Source of the DNA: JAQVUB01 sp033809415
Lineage (GTDB): Bacteria > Verrucomicrobiota > Lentisphaeria > Oligosphaerales > Oligosphaeraceae
Reading direction: 5' to 3'
Assembly (NCBI GenBank): GCA_033809415.1
Contig: JAPXLT010000245.1
Coordinates: 1-7,346, forward strand
Length of the DNA stretch: 7,346 nucleotides
Both the position numbers and the translations under genes were made by a program. The notes under the pieces are model-generated. The model was not told where the DNA came from. It ran no database searches and saw nothing but the letters and a program-made list of their open reading frames with translations. Of the stretch, positions 1-7,204 are shown piece by piece (position 1 is the first letter of the stretch; every line of letters starts with the position of its first letter).

Positions 1-12
1 ACGCTTGTGCGA

Positions 13-3000
13 TCACTGCTTTTCTGTCAGGTCAAATTTCACTTGAATGATTTGAAGCTGGTAGGGTGGAACAATGACACGCACCTGTTTTGCATCATGG
101 GCTACCGGATTTCCTGACAGCAAATCCACTGCGTCGGCAATGACTTTTCGCTCGGGGTCGGAAATACTGGCTGAAACAGCAAAGATGCCGTAATTGGCAA
201 GGAAATACAGGTTGCGGTCAGATTGTTCGACAACGCTTAGCTTTATTTGTTCATTTCCACCGGGAAGCTGCGGACGCACCAGCATTCGGAAACGATTTTC
301 TTCTGACCAAAGGTGCCATTTGCCACCATCGGTATTGAATTGACGCATGGCTGCCCAGATGGGCGCCACTGTTTTCAGAGCCTGCATACCCGGTAGCTGT
401 TCAACAGAATGGGGGCGGGGCATAATGCCGTTGACCAGTGCCATTGCGGAGACCTCTTCAGGAGTAAAGGGGCAGCCATCATAAAACAGCATCATAGTGC
501 GGATCCCCTTGTTCTGCACAGAATCAAAAAGTGGCCTCATCAAATGTGGCGGTATGATTTTATGTGGCGCAGCGTCAAAACGCCTCATTTTCCAGAATTG
601 TTCGCCTGCATATCCACTGGTTAGGAAACCGATGGCGAATGGGGAAAAACCATGCGCATCAATCAGCGGCTCCTTTTGGTGCTGTGAAAACAACTTCCAC
701 AGGCGCTTCATCATTGCACGGTTGGCGCGGATGCCGAACGTTGCCTTGCCATTTTCACCGCAACCATGTGCAGAATTGGAACAGAGAAGATCGTTGGCGG
801 CGCCGTCCAGATAAAAGCCATCCACGCCATATTCCTTTAACAGAAAATCTGCGCTCCACAGGAAATAATCACTCAGTTGACTGGCAGGGCAATAGCCGTA
901 AGATGTCTGTTTGAGAGGATAAGTGCGTTTGAATCCGTAGCTGGAGGGGATCGTCAACGATGAGGCAGAAAAGTCATTCCAGAATGGCGATGCGTTACTC
1001 AATTCACGGGAACGATATAATATAACCCGCAATCCTGCGGCTTTGCAGGCTTTGATGATTTCCTTGAAAAGAGACGGTTCAAAGGCTGGTGTATGTCCTG
1101 ACTGATATTTCATCCAATGATCGAAAAAGACGACAGTTTTCACGCCGCATCTCTTGAACAGGTCCAAAGGCGTTTCCTTGCCATCAACCGCGCATTCCAT
1201 CGGTGTTAACAGACGCTGGGGATAATAGACATTGACCCAGGCGGCATCCCGATCAACTGAAAAATTCGACGCTGGCTTGACAGGCATTACCAGAAAAGCA
1301 AAGTCAAATTGCTCGGCTGCTGTTCCCAATGGCATATCCGAAAAATTCAGTGTCAGGGTATCCACGCCTTTGCCATCGCGGTAATATTCGAGCACCCGTG
1401 TCATATTTTGGTTTTTCCACCGTCCAGGATGTTCGGTCGCAAAAGCCAGGCTATGGCTGCGTCCTCCGATGACAATTCGCGGCATGCTGCGGAATCCATA
1501 TCGTTTCTCATTTTCTGGGATGATCAGCTGCCCATTTCCTGCATAATCCTGTGCCCCTGATAATTCAATAAACTTCACCCATTCGGAGTTTATTGGAATC
1601 TCCAGTTTCAGGTTCTCCATGGGGACTGATGGTAAATCGATGGAAACATATATCATCCCGTCATATTCGGCTTTAACGGCAAGTTTCCCTTCTTTGCCTT
1701 TGACCGATAATGGTCTTGTAAACTGGATCGTTTCGGCATTTTGCATGACATTTTCGATGCCGCCAACAGAGATTTCACTGTTGCCTGCCATCAGGCGCAT
1801 GGGGGCTGCCAGCAAATCAGCGCCATTGCCGGAGAGCTGTTCAAAGAGTTTTTCGCCGCAAAGAATCCTGCTGTTCAAAAATGTGAGTTGCCGCCCATCA
1901 AACTGAATTGGCTTGAAGGGGGCTGGAACTCCAGGAGACATGCCAAGTTGATGATTCAAAAAGAAGGCAGTCTTTGCCTGCGGATTCTGAAGACTTGTTT
2001 TTGTTTGGGTGGTCGAGGGGCCTGACGCAACCGGATAGAAAAGATTGGCAATGAGACTTCCCCCGCATTCCACTGCTGCCTGCACCAGAAGCGCAGACAT
2101 ATCTGCTTTTATCTCCAGGTCAACTGTGGGGTTTGGGGAATCGGATTCTCGCTTGTCTATGATGGCGCCTTCTGCAGGTTCCCTTATAATCAGCCGTGTC
2201 TGGCAGGATGACAGATTGCCTGGAAGCCGCAAAGCCACGTTCAGCATAGGCTGGCCGGCCGGTCCGCCTGCAATTCCAGGTGTCAAGGCTATTCCTGAAG
2301 AACTCTGGAGAGGATATATCCAGGAAAAATTGTCCAAGTCCGAAAAGTTGTCCCGCTTGGAGACAATCAATTGGCTTAACTGCGAGGGGACGTGTGCTGT
2401 ATGGTTTCTTGCGATGTTAATGCGGCATCCTAACAGTTTCTTTGCGTTGAGCTGATCAGCTGGTATTAGGAATTCAGCATTCCATCCATTGTTTTCGATA
2501 GCGGCAGCCATTTTGATTTTGCCGTCATAGCCCTTGTCCCGGTTGCGTGCGTCAAAACTCTGGCCTCTTGGGTCGATGATCCACTGATAGCAGTCGCCAT
2601 CCGGAGTCACCAGATACAATTCCGTGCACTCGTTGTTATACACAGGGCCATCATGTTCCATTGTTTCGCAAACCATGGCGTTCGTTGAAGGAACTTCATT
2701 GTGCACGAAGACATATAACTGGTCATCGATCATTCCAAGGTGAGCCTGAGATACGACATCCGGGCCGCACATCGAACCAGGCGTTAGCATGACGGGCACA
2801 AGACTTAAATCGCGATGCCACGCCTTGCCCCTGCCGTCTATGACCGGAATCTCCTTCAGATGCGGAACGGGAATCAAGCCAACCCGCCAATTGTTTCCTT
2901 CAGGCTCAATGTCAGGCAGCTTTATGAATGTTGACTCAGAGATTCCGACCGCCCCTGATTTTTCACGTGGCACGCTGCCGGAAATGGAGTCGAAGGAAAT

Positions 3001-3750
3001 GGCCTTGTCATAGATTTTCATGTCATCCAGCAGGCCGCATGCGGGGTTGCGCCCTTGTGGACCTGACCCGAACCATAAGGTCAGCGGAACTCCAAACAGA
3101 GCTTTTTCGTTCAGGCTTTTGTCATCCCAGGCAGTCATGCCTTCTGCTGTCAGCCAATTGCCGCCAGGTTGCCGGCAGCCTGCATGAAGTATCATTTTCT
3201 GGTTCTGTTCGTCATATTGCCAGGAAGCTGCCACCTGGCACCATTCATGAGGTGCCAGGTTGACTTTCAGAACAGCGTCTCCAGACTGTCCTGTGGCGGA
3301 GCGCATACGCAAATAAAGCTGCTGTGCTTCCGTATCGTAAAACAGGCTCAGAACGCCGCTTTTATTCCAGATTTGGCCGCCAAGTCCGAAAAAAACATTG
3401 TATACTCCAAGCCCTTCCGGCTTGAACCAGGCAGAAAAACCTCCATCTTGTATGGGAAATGAAGGGATGCTCCAACTCAGATTGCCGCCAATGAACTTGG
3501 TTGTTCCCTGATTCTGTTGTTCCAGCCACCCGTTGACGGTACCTTGATTGCGGAGCATGATGCCTGTGCCGTTGATTTTAGCGGGAACAGACCTGCCACC
3601 TTTCAGCAAAAGTGCATCACTTTTGTCAAAATTGGCGCTCATGATGGTTTCTGCATTCAGAATTCCGGTAAAGGCCAGTGCCGCTGCTCCCAGCAATATT
3701 TTTTTCGTTTTCAAAAGCATTGTTCTGTTCAACCGTTGAAACCGTATCAT
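13..3750 (-). CDS. Secreted multidomain glycoside-hydrolase-like protein (LamG-like + CBM9-like + TIM-barrel-like)
   Basis: Exported protein of about 1245 residues, probably acting on a polysaccharide or glycoconjugate outside the cytoplasm. Numbering is from the ATG at 3750. Residues 11-33 form a signal peptide (KTKK, then a hydrophobic run, cleavage after LNA). Residues 34-255 look like a LamG/concanavalin-type sandwich (GFSAWFKPEG, EWCQVAASW, GLLDDMKIYDKAIS). Residues 300-482 look like a CBM9-like domain (VIDGRGKAW, DDQLYVFVHNEV, ECTELYLV, GWNAEFLIP). Residues 615-826 form a beta-rich sandwich ending in FLVMPVKP. Residues 830-1130 resemble a TIM barrel, with VDGFYLDGA at 976-984; D977 and D982 are candidate acidic residues. 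The tail is beta-rich. The arrangement resembles unclassified PVC 'glycoside hydrolase domain' proteins (DUF6067-like), but I cannot assign a CAZy family or substrate. The mature part has 18 cysteines, unusual for an exported protein and fitting an anaerobe. The 3750 start overlaps the upstream stop (ATGA). The ATG at 3720 is an alternative, giving a shorter, cleaner signal peptide; neither has a good Shine-Dalgarno. An open frame continues to 3858 but lies inside the upstream gene. Confidence 0.85.
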   Translation of the reverse strand: MIRFQRLNRTMLLKTKKILLGAAALAFTGILNAETIMSANFDKSDALLLKGGRSVPAKINGTGIMLRNQGTVNGWLEQQNQGTTKFIGGNLSWSIPSFPIQDGGFSAWFKPEGLGVYNVFFGLGGQIWNKSGVLSLFYDTEAQQLYLRMRSATGQSGDAVLKVNLAPHEWCQVAASWQYDEQNQKMILHAGCRQPGGNWLTAEGMTAWDDKSLNEKALFGVPLTLWFGSGPQGRNPACGLLDDMKIYDKAISFDSISGSVPREKSGAVGISESTFIKLPDIEPEGNNWRVGLIPVPHLKEIPVIDGRGKAWHRDLSLVPVMLTPGSMCGPDVVSQAHLGMIDDQLYVFVHNEVPSTNAMVCETMEHDGPVYNNECTELYLVTPDGDCYQWIIDPRGQSFDARNRDKGYDGKIKMAAAIENNGWNAEFLIPADQLNAKKLLGCRINIARNHTAHVPSQLSQLIVSKRDNFSDLDNFSWIYPLQSSSGIALTPGIAGGPAGQPMLNVALRLPGNLSSCQTRLIIREPAEGAIIDKRESDSPNPTVDLEIKADMSALLVQAAVECGGSLIANLFYPVASGPSTTQTKTSLQNPQAKTAFFLNHQLGMSPGVPAPFKPIQFDGRQLTFLNSRILCGEKLFEQLSGNGADLLAAPMRLMAGNSEISVGGIENVMQNAETIQFTRPLSVKGKEGKLAVKAEYDGMIYVSIDLPSVPMENLKLEIPINSEWVKFIELSGAQDYAGNGQLIIPENEKRYGFRSMPRIVIGGRSHSLAFATEHPGRWKNQNMTRVLEYYRDGKGVDTLTLNFSDMPLGTAAEQFDFAFLVMPVKPASNFSVDRDAAWVNVYYPQRLLTPMECAVDGKETPLDLFKRCGVKTVVFFDHWMKYQSGHTPAFEPSLFKEIIKACKAAGLRVILYRSRELSNASPFWNDFSASSLTIPSSYGFKRTYPLKQTSYGYCPASQLSDYFLWSADFLLKEYGVDGFYLDGAANDLLCSNSAHGCGENGKATFGIRANRAMMKRLWKLFSQHQKEPLIDAHGFSPFAIGFLTSGYAGEQFWKMRRFDAAPHKIIPPHLMRPLFDSVQNKGIRTMMLFYDGCPFTPEEVSAMALVNGIMPRPHSVEQLPGMQALKTVAPIWAAMRQFNTDGGKWHLWSEENRFRMLVRPQLPGGNEQIKLSVVEQSDRNLYFLANYGIFAVSASISDPERKVIADAVDLLSGNPVAHDAKQVRVIVPPYQLQIIQVKFDLTEKQ

Positions 3751-4481
3751 CGATTGCCGAAGTAACCGTCCGAATTTTTGCTGCCTACTGGGTAGAGAGG
3801 CAGCCATACGTTGGTCAGCAGATTGACTTTGATGTTGGAGACATGACCATCCATCCACTGGATATTATACCGCATCCGATGACGGGGATGGGGACTGTTG
3901 TTGTTGCCGTAGTAGTAGACGATGGAAGTGCCGAAGTCAGAAAATCCTGCATAGTATCCTGCGTCTGTATTGAATGGCCTGCAGTTGGCTGTGTCCATCG
4001 TCACAAGAGTATTCACCGGATCTTTGGCAGCTCCAGCCATTATCGGAGGGTTGGCCGAACTGGCTTTGGAACCGCCAACAAAAAAGATGTTATAGCCGTA
4101 GGAAATATAAATATGCGCTTCACGCCAGTTGTAGGATCCAATGTCGCTCTTCAAACGTGCCGCCATTTTGTTCTTATGCTCTAAAATAGACGGGCAGAAA
4201 AAGCTGTTCGGAGTTTTCATGTAATGTTGGTCCAGGTAGGCTGCCCAGTACCCATATGGCAGCGGATATGCCGGCTTGTCACCATAAGGCGGATAATATC
4301 CATTGAAGTCGTCTATATACAAGAAAAAACCTGTGCCTTGCTGTTTCAGGTTATTGAGACAATTGACGTTTTTGGCCTGTTCACGCGCTTTGTTCAACGC
4401 CGGCAGCAACATTGAGGCAAGGATCGCGATGATGGCGATGACGACCAGCAATTCAATAAGTGTAAAACGACATTTAACCAT
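3747..4481 (-). CDS. Pseudopilin-like protein: prepilin N-terminal methylation domain with H-X9-DG motif
   Basis: A 244-residue protein of the type II secretion/type IV pilin superfamily. Residues 1-5 (MVKCR) are the leader. Prepilin peptidase would cut before F6 in R/FTLIE, leaving Glu at mature position 5 (E10). The hydrophobic helix runs to about residue 28, followed by PALNKAREQAK. The body has the usual CLNNLKQ, a DDFNGYYPP-like stretch, FFCPS, and H201-nine residues-D211-G212 followed by HV, the H-X9-DG signature of this large PVC family. The residue before the cut is Arg, not the usual Gly. The start at 4481 is favoured by a consensus Shine-Dalgarno; an upstream in-frame ATG at 4541 would add 20 residues before the leader and has no comparable site. 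It probably sits in the inner membrane or is assembled into a pseudopilus-like structure. Its exact role is unknown in this group. The stop overlaps a start of the following hydrolase gene, so the two are very likely co-translated. Confidence 0.93.
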   Translation of the reverse strand: MVKCRFTLIELLVVIAIIAILASMLLPALNKAREQAKNVNCLNNLKQQGTGFFLYIDDFNGYYPPYGDKPAYPLPYGYWAAYLDQHYMKTPNSFFCPSILEHKNKMAARLKSDIGSYNWREAHIYISYGYNIFFVGGSKASSANPPIMAGAAKDPVNTLVTMDTANCRPFNTDAGYYAGFSDFGTSIVYYYGNNNSPHPRHRMRYNIQWMDGHVSNIKVNLLTNVWLPLYPVGSKNSDGYFGNR

Positions 4482-4486
4482 GCTTT

Positions 4487-4494
4487 CCTCCTTT
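4487..4494 (-). promoter_or_regulatory. Strong Shine-Dalgarno of the pseudopilin-like gene
   Basis: AAAGGAGG on the minus strand lies five bases before the ATG at 4481. It decides this start over the upstream in-frame ATG at 4541. The downstream hydrolase has no such site, so this may be the main ribosome entry point for both genes. Confidence 0.85.
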
Positions 4495-4629
4495 GTGAAA
4501 CCAGCACAACCAACTCTAAAAAAAATTCGCACTATCTTCAACCTTCTTGTTTTTTCATAAAGATTTTTGGAAAACTAATCTCTAAGTCATTGGTACACAG
4601 TAACTTGTCAAGCTGATCCAAATGATTGT

Positions 4630-4728
4630 AGTGCCTTTACAAGGCACTGTCTTTGGGTGGGTTCCTCACCCCAGGTTAAAACCTGGGGTTAAGCATGGTT
4701 AAGCGCCTACGGCGCAAAGCATTGCGCC
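4630..4728. repeat. Cluster of short perfect palindromes (REP-like, mosaic)
   Basis: Several adjacent hairpins lie in the gap between two minus-strand genes. Arms AGTGCCTT/AAGGCACT pair around a TAC loop (4630-4648). GGGTG/CACCC (4655-4671) overlaps the next palindrome. ACCCCAGGTT/AACCTGGGGT pair around AA (4668-4689). GCGCC/GGCGC pair around TAC (4703-4715). GGCGCAA/TTGCGCC pair around AGCA (4711-4728) and compete with the previous stem for the same GGCGC arm. All stems are perfect. Dense paired palindromes of this kind look like REP-type intergenic repeats, but no transposase is present here to tie them to. They may also end transcription from the oxidoreductase gene. The rest of the 4482-4851 gap holds no gene I can support. 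Confidence 0.6.
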
Positions 4729-4756
4729 GATCCGACCAACCCGACCGATCAGCTAT

Positions 4757-4795
4757 CCGTGTCCCGTCCGTGTCCCGTCCGTGTCCCGTCCGTGT
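4757..4795. repeat. 11-bp tandem repeat, about 3.5 copies
   Basis: The unit CCGTGTCCCGT is repeated three times without a mismatch (4757-4767, 4768-4778, 4779-4789), followed by a partial CCGTGT. The period is close to one helical turn. It lies downstream of the oxidoreductase stop and just before an A/T tract (4804-4815). It is not a multiple of three and lies outside the supported genes. Confidence 0.9.
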
Positions 4796-4828
4796 TCGTT
4801 GTTAAAAAAATTTTTAGTAACGAGTATT

Positions 4829-4849
4829 TTCCCTGCTCATTCGAGGGAA
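4829..4849 (-). terminator. Possible weak terminator of the oxidoreductase gene
   Basis: On the minus strand, TTCCCT and AGGGAA form a six-base stem with a nine-base loop, two bases after the stop codon. A run of seven T follows, but about 18 bases further on and not directly after the stem, so this is not a textbook intrinsic terminator. The palindrome cluster further downstream is another candidate for ending transcription. Confidence 0.3.
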
Positions 4850-4851
4850 GC

Positions 4852-5889
4852 TTACAGCCGACTGGCGAGAAACTGTTCGACCAGGCGGATACTGTGAACT
4901 GCGTCTTGAATGCAGGTTTCTGGTGTGTCGCCGGATTTGACGCAGTCGATGAAATGTCGATCTTCGAAATAATAGCCATAGAAACGGTAGAATTGGTCGC
5001 TGCCGGCCAGTTCCTTGCCATCCAGGATGACGCTGTTTTCAGCGGCGGCGCCAGTGGAAGCCAGGGAATAGCTGACAGCACCCTGGTGGGTCAGAATCCT
5101 GGACTGTACCGAGATGTCGGCACCCATGCCCAGGTCGATAAAGGCGCTGACGCCGATGCCGTGCAGCTGGAACTGGTGGACGCGCCCGCCGACCCGGTAG
5201 TTGGCCTTGATGATGCCAGTGACGTCATTGTCAAACACGCAGATACCGTTCCAGGCATTGTCCATGGGACTGTCATAGCGGTTGATCACCATGGCCGCCT
5301 TCTTGGCATCACGGCCGCCTGACAGGTAGCGCATCAGGTCGACGGCGTGAATCGTGTCGGAGGTGAAGGCGCACAGGCTGCCCTTGTCAAACGCTGCGCT
5401 GCCGTATTTGTAAAAGCATCCCTCCACCTGGGTCACCGCTGCCTTGGCGGTGACGATTTCGTGGGTTTTGCGGACGACTGGGATGAAGCGGCGGTTGAAG
5501 GCGACCATCAGGTGGCATTTCTTTTCGTCGGCCTTACGGGCGAGCGATTCCGCCTGGTAGGCCGTGATGCCCGGTGGCTTTTCAATCATGGTATGATAGC
5601 CGTGTTCCAGGGAGAGCATGGCGACATGGAACATGCTGCCAGGTTCGACCAGACAGAAGACCGCGTCAATTTTTTCGTTGGCGAACATCTCGCGTATCAG
5701 GGTATACGTTTTCGGTATGCCCCATTTTTTTGCTTGTTGCTGAGCCCGTTCGGGAAGCAGGTCGCAGATGGCGACTAGTTCGACGTCAGGCATTTCCTTC
5801 AGCGATGGCAGGTGCACGCTGTTGGCAATGCCGCCGGCGCCTACCACCGCTACTCGTACTGTACCACCAGAATTTGAACTGCTGCTCAT
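4852..5889 (-). CDS. Gfo/Idh/MocA family NAD(P)-dependent oxidoreductase
   Basis: A 345-residue cytosolic enzyme, a normal length for this family, whose members oxidise or reduce sugars, inositols and related polyols with bound or free NAD(P). Residues 11-45 form the start of the Rossmann fold (VRVAVVGAGGIA, then an acidic VAICD at the end of the second strand). IDAVFCLVEP at 74-83 is the next part of the nucleotide site. MIEKPP at 101-106 is the family EKP motif, with K104 a likely catalytic residue. D178 and H181-x-x-D184 (DTIHAVDLMRYL) fit the active-site pattern of the C-terminal alpha/beta domain. There is no signal peptide or Tat motif. AAAGGA ten bases before the ATG at 5889 is a plausible ribosome site. 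The first ten residues are Ser/Gly-rich and look like a disordered extension. The substrate cannot be read from the sequence. The gene appears more GC-rich than its neighbours by eye. It is transcribed away from the AraC regulator and may be its target. Confidence 0.93.
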   Translation of the reverse strand: MSSSSNSGGTVRVAVVGAGGIANSVHLPSLKEMPDVELVAICDLLPERAQQQAKKWGIPKTYTLIREMFANEKIDAVFCLVEPGSMFHVAMLSLEHGYHTMIEKPPGITAYQAESLARKADEKKCHLMVAFNRRFIPVVRKTHEIVTAKAAVTQVEGCFYKYGSAAFDKGSLCAFTSDTIHAVDLMRYLSGGRDAKKAAMVINRYDSPMDNAWNGICVFDNDVTGIIKANYRVGGRVHQFQLHGIGVSAFIDLGMGADISVQSRILTHQGAVSYSLASTGAAAENSVILDGKELAGSDQFYRFYGYYFEDRHFIDCVKSGDTPETCIQDAVHSIRLVEQFLASRL

Positions 5890-5923
5890 GATAAGAATGT
5901 CCTTTCATCATTTTCAAAAAAAG

Positions 5924-5936
5924 GAAAATTATTTTC
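5924..5936. promoter_or_regulatory. A/T-rich palindrome upstream of the oxidoreductase
   Basis: GAAAAT and ATTTTC are perfect arms around a single T, 34 bases upstream of the oxidoreductase start. On the minus strand it includes AATAAT, a possible -10 element, but no matching -35 lies at the right distance. It could be an operator half or chance in A/T-rich DNA. Confidence 0.25.
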
Positions 5937-6023
5937 TGTGGATACCGATGGCGCCGATTGCTACCTTGCAGAAATGACCGCTAAGTTCGCTTACTTCTCT
6001 GATGGTTGATTGTCCTTGGCTTG

Positions 6024-6048
6024 TTTCAGGGATACAAAACACCTGAAA
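6024..6048. promoter_or_regulatory. Inverted repeat TTTCAGG-N11-CCTGAAA, candidate operator
   Basis: Two perfect seven-base arms (6024-6030 and 6042-6048) lie 18 bases centre to centre in the divergent intergenic region between the oxidoreductase and the AraC-type regulator. The site is about 60 bases upstream of the predicted regulator -35 and 135 bases from the oxidoreductase start. Placement and symmetry suit a regulator-binding site serving one or both genes. AraC proteins often prefer direct repeats, so another dimeric regulator is also possible. Confidence 0.45.
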
Positions 6049-6107
6049 AATAATGCAAACAACGTTCAATATAGCGGTTGTCTTTTCTTTTTCAATGGCT
6101 TGCTAAT

Positions 6108-6136
6108 TTGAATAGGATGTGAAAATCGAATATATT
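6108..6136 (+). promoter_or_regulatory. Sigma70-like promoter of the AraC-type regulator
   Basis: TTGAAT (6108-6113) and TATATT (6131-6136) are separated by exactly 17 bases, matching the -35 and -10 consensus at four and five of six positions. Transcription would begin near 6143, giving a leader of about 28 bases before the ATG at 6171. Confidence 0.5.
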
Positions 6137-6170
6137 ACGCCTAAAACAAACATTTCTTCAATGTTTTGGA

Positions 6171-7034
6171 ATGAAAAACAAATATTTTATAAGGAACTCG
6201 CCGCAAATGGTTGCAGGATTGATTTTAAGGAATACAGGCAGGGATTATCAGGAGAATCTCGAAAATGATGTGGATTCCCCGGTGCATCAGCATACCTTCT
6301 GGAGCATGGAAATGTGCGATGAAGGCAAGGCAGACATTTTTATCGGCAAGGAGAAATTACCTGTCAAGCGTGGGGATATTATCATCATTGGACCGAATAT
6401 CAAGCACCATTTCTGTTATCGCGCGCATACGACTTTCGGCTCATATTCATTCAAATTCGATTTGTCAACAGCGCCATCCACCAAAGCTCTTCTGAAGAAC
6501 GATGCAGATGGCTTACCATTGCGCATGGCGCTGATCGAGGCTGTTAAACTATGCTACGCTGTCATTTTTCCCGTCATCCCATACGTTAGCATTGCGGTTG
6601 ACGACAATGTCCCGGAAATCCATATGCTGGAATATTTACTGTATGGTATCATTCGCCGTTATCTCCTTGAAGACATTGCCATCGAGGTGCCTTCACATGG
6701 CATCTGGCTGCGCCAGCGTATTGTCTCATACGTTTTTCAAAAAGGCGGGCGCCCTGTCAGTGTCGAGGAGGTGGCGGAGCATCTGAAATGCTCGGCTGGA
6801 CATTTGCGCCTGATGACACGGCGGGAATTGAATTGTTCACCGAAAGATATTATTGACGCAGAACGTATTCGTATCATGAAAAATCTTTTGCAATATTCTG
6901 ATTTGCGCATCGAAGAATTGATTGACCAATTGCATTTCCCTGATAAGAAATATGGGACGTTTTTTTTCAGACGCCATACCGGTATGTCCATGCGAGATTA
7001 CCGAAAAAAAGTCCGCAAAATAAATGTCGGCTGA
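6171..7034 (+). CDS. AraC-family transcriptional regulator (cupin N-terminus, two C-terminal HTH motifs)
   Basis: A 287-residue regulator of normal AraC-family length. Residues 35-95 look like a cupin-type sensor: HQH at 39-41, VKRGDIIIIGPNIKHHF at 65-81 and YSFKF at 92-96. This type of pocket usually binds a sugar or related ligand. Residues 195-220 form the first helix-turn-helix (VSVEEVAEHLKCSAGHLRLMTRREL) and 246-280 the second (RIEELIDQLHF, then FFFRRHTGMSMRDYRKK). The terminal FRRHTGMSMRDYR matches the family's usual F-K/R-x-x-x-G-x-S-P-x-x-Y-R pattern, with Met in place of Pro. The second HTH has FPDKKYGTFFF where the usual form is GF-x-x-x-x-x-F. The ATG at 6171 has only GGA directly before it. 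The ATG at 6207, with AAGGA 11 bases upstream, is an alternative giving 275 residues. It is divergent from the oxidoreductase, a common layout for a regulator and its target. The ligand is unknown. Confidence 0.93.
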   Translation: MKNKYFIRNSPQMVAGLILRNTGRDYQENLENDVDSPVHQHTFWSMEMCDEGKADIFIGKEKLPVKRGDIIIIGPNIKHHFCYRAHTTFGSYSFKFDLSTAPSTKALLKNDADGLPLRMALIEAVKLCYAVIFPVIPYVSIAVDDNVPEIHMLEYLLYGIIRRYLLEDIAIEVPSHGIWLRQRIVSYVFQKGGRPVSVEEVAEHLKCSAGHLRLMTRRELNCSPKDIIDAERIRIMKNLLQYSDLRIEELIDQLHFPDKKYGTFFFRRHTGMSMRDYRKKVRKINVG

Positions 7035-7114
7035 ATTCCCGTCAACATGCAAAAAAAATCATGGCAAGCACGACATATTCTCGCAGACAAAGCCATTTCC
7101 ATGAAATTTTCTGC

Positions 7115-7134
7115 GCTTTCCGTGCTTTCCGTGG
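7115..7134. repeat. 9-bp direct repeat (GCTTTCCGT twice, then GG)
   Basis: GCTTTCCGT occurs at 7115-7123 and again at 7124-7132, followed by GG and an A-rich run; a weaker copy may precede it. It shares the CCGTG core and the following A-tract with the 11-bp repeat at 4757-4795. It lies in the 312-base stretch after the AraC-type gene, where I find no confident gene. Confidence 0.5.
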
Positions 7135-7204
7135 ACAAAAAATGGGTTGCGGGCGATCAGTCCGCGCCAAGTCCTTTCGAGCATTTCGTTGTTCAAAAAG
7201 AATG

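Noticed and set aside
3751..3858. N-terminal extension of the hydrolase frame up to an ATG at 3858
   Set aside because: It would lie wholly inside the pseudopilin gene, place 46 polar residues before the signal peptide, and make no sense for export.
3678..4184. 168-codon plus-strand frame opposite the pseudopilin gene
   Set aside because: It is antisense to a gene with clear family motifs and shows no recognisable domain or ribosome site.
4482..4541. Upstream in-frame start of the pseudopilin gene at 4541
   Set aside because: It would put 20 extra residues before the short leader and bypass the consensus Shine-Dalgarno at 4487-4494.
4606..4611. Perfect TTGACA hexamer on the minus strand upstream of the pseudopilin gene, as a -35 box
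   Set aside because: No acceptable -10 hexamer lies 16-18 bases downstream; the sequence there is GACTTA or similar. A promoter probably lies in 4482-4620, but I cannot place it.
4630..4795. CRISPR array
   Set aside because: The palindromes differ from one another and the 11-bp units are directly adjacent with no spacers; no cas genes are present.
4749..5322. Open frames on both strands across the end of the oxidoreductase gene and the tandem repeat
   Set aside because: They overlap a clear oxidoreductase in other frames, have low-complexity or family-free translations, and partly translate the 11-bp repeat.
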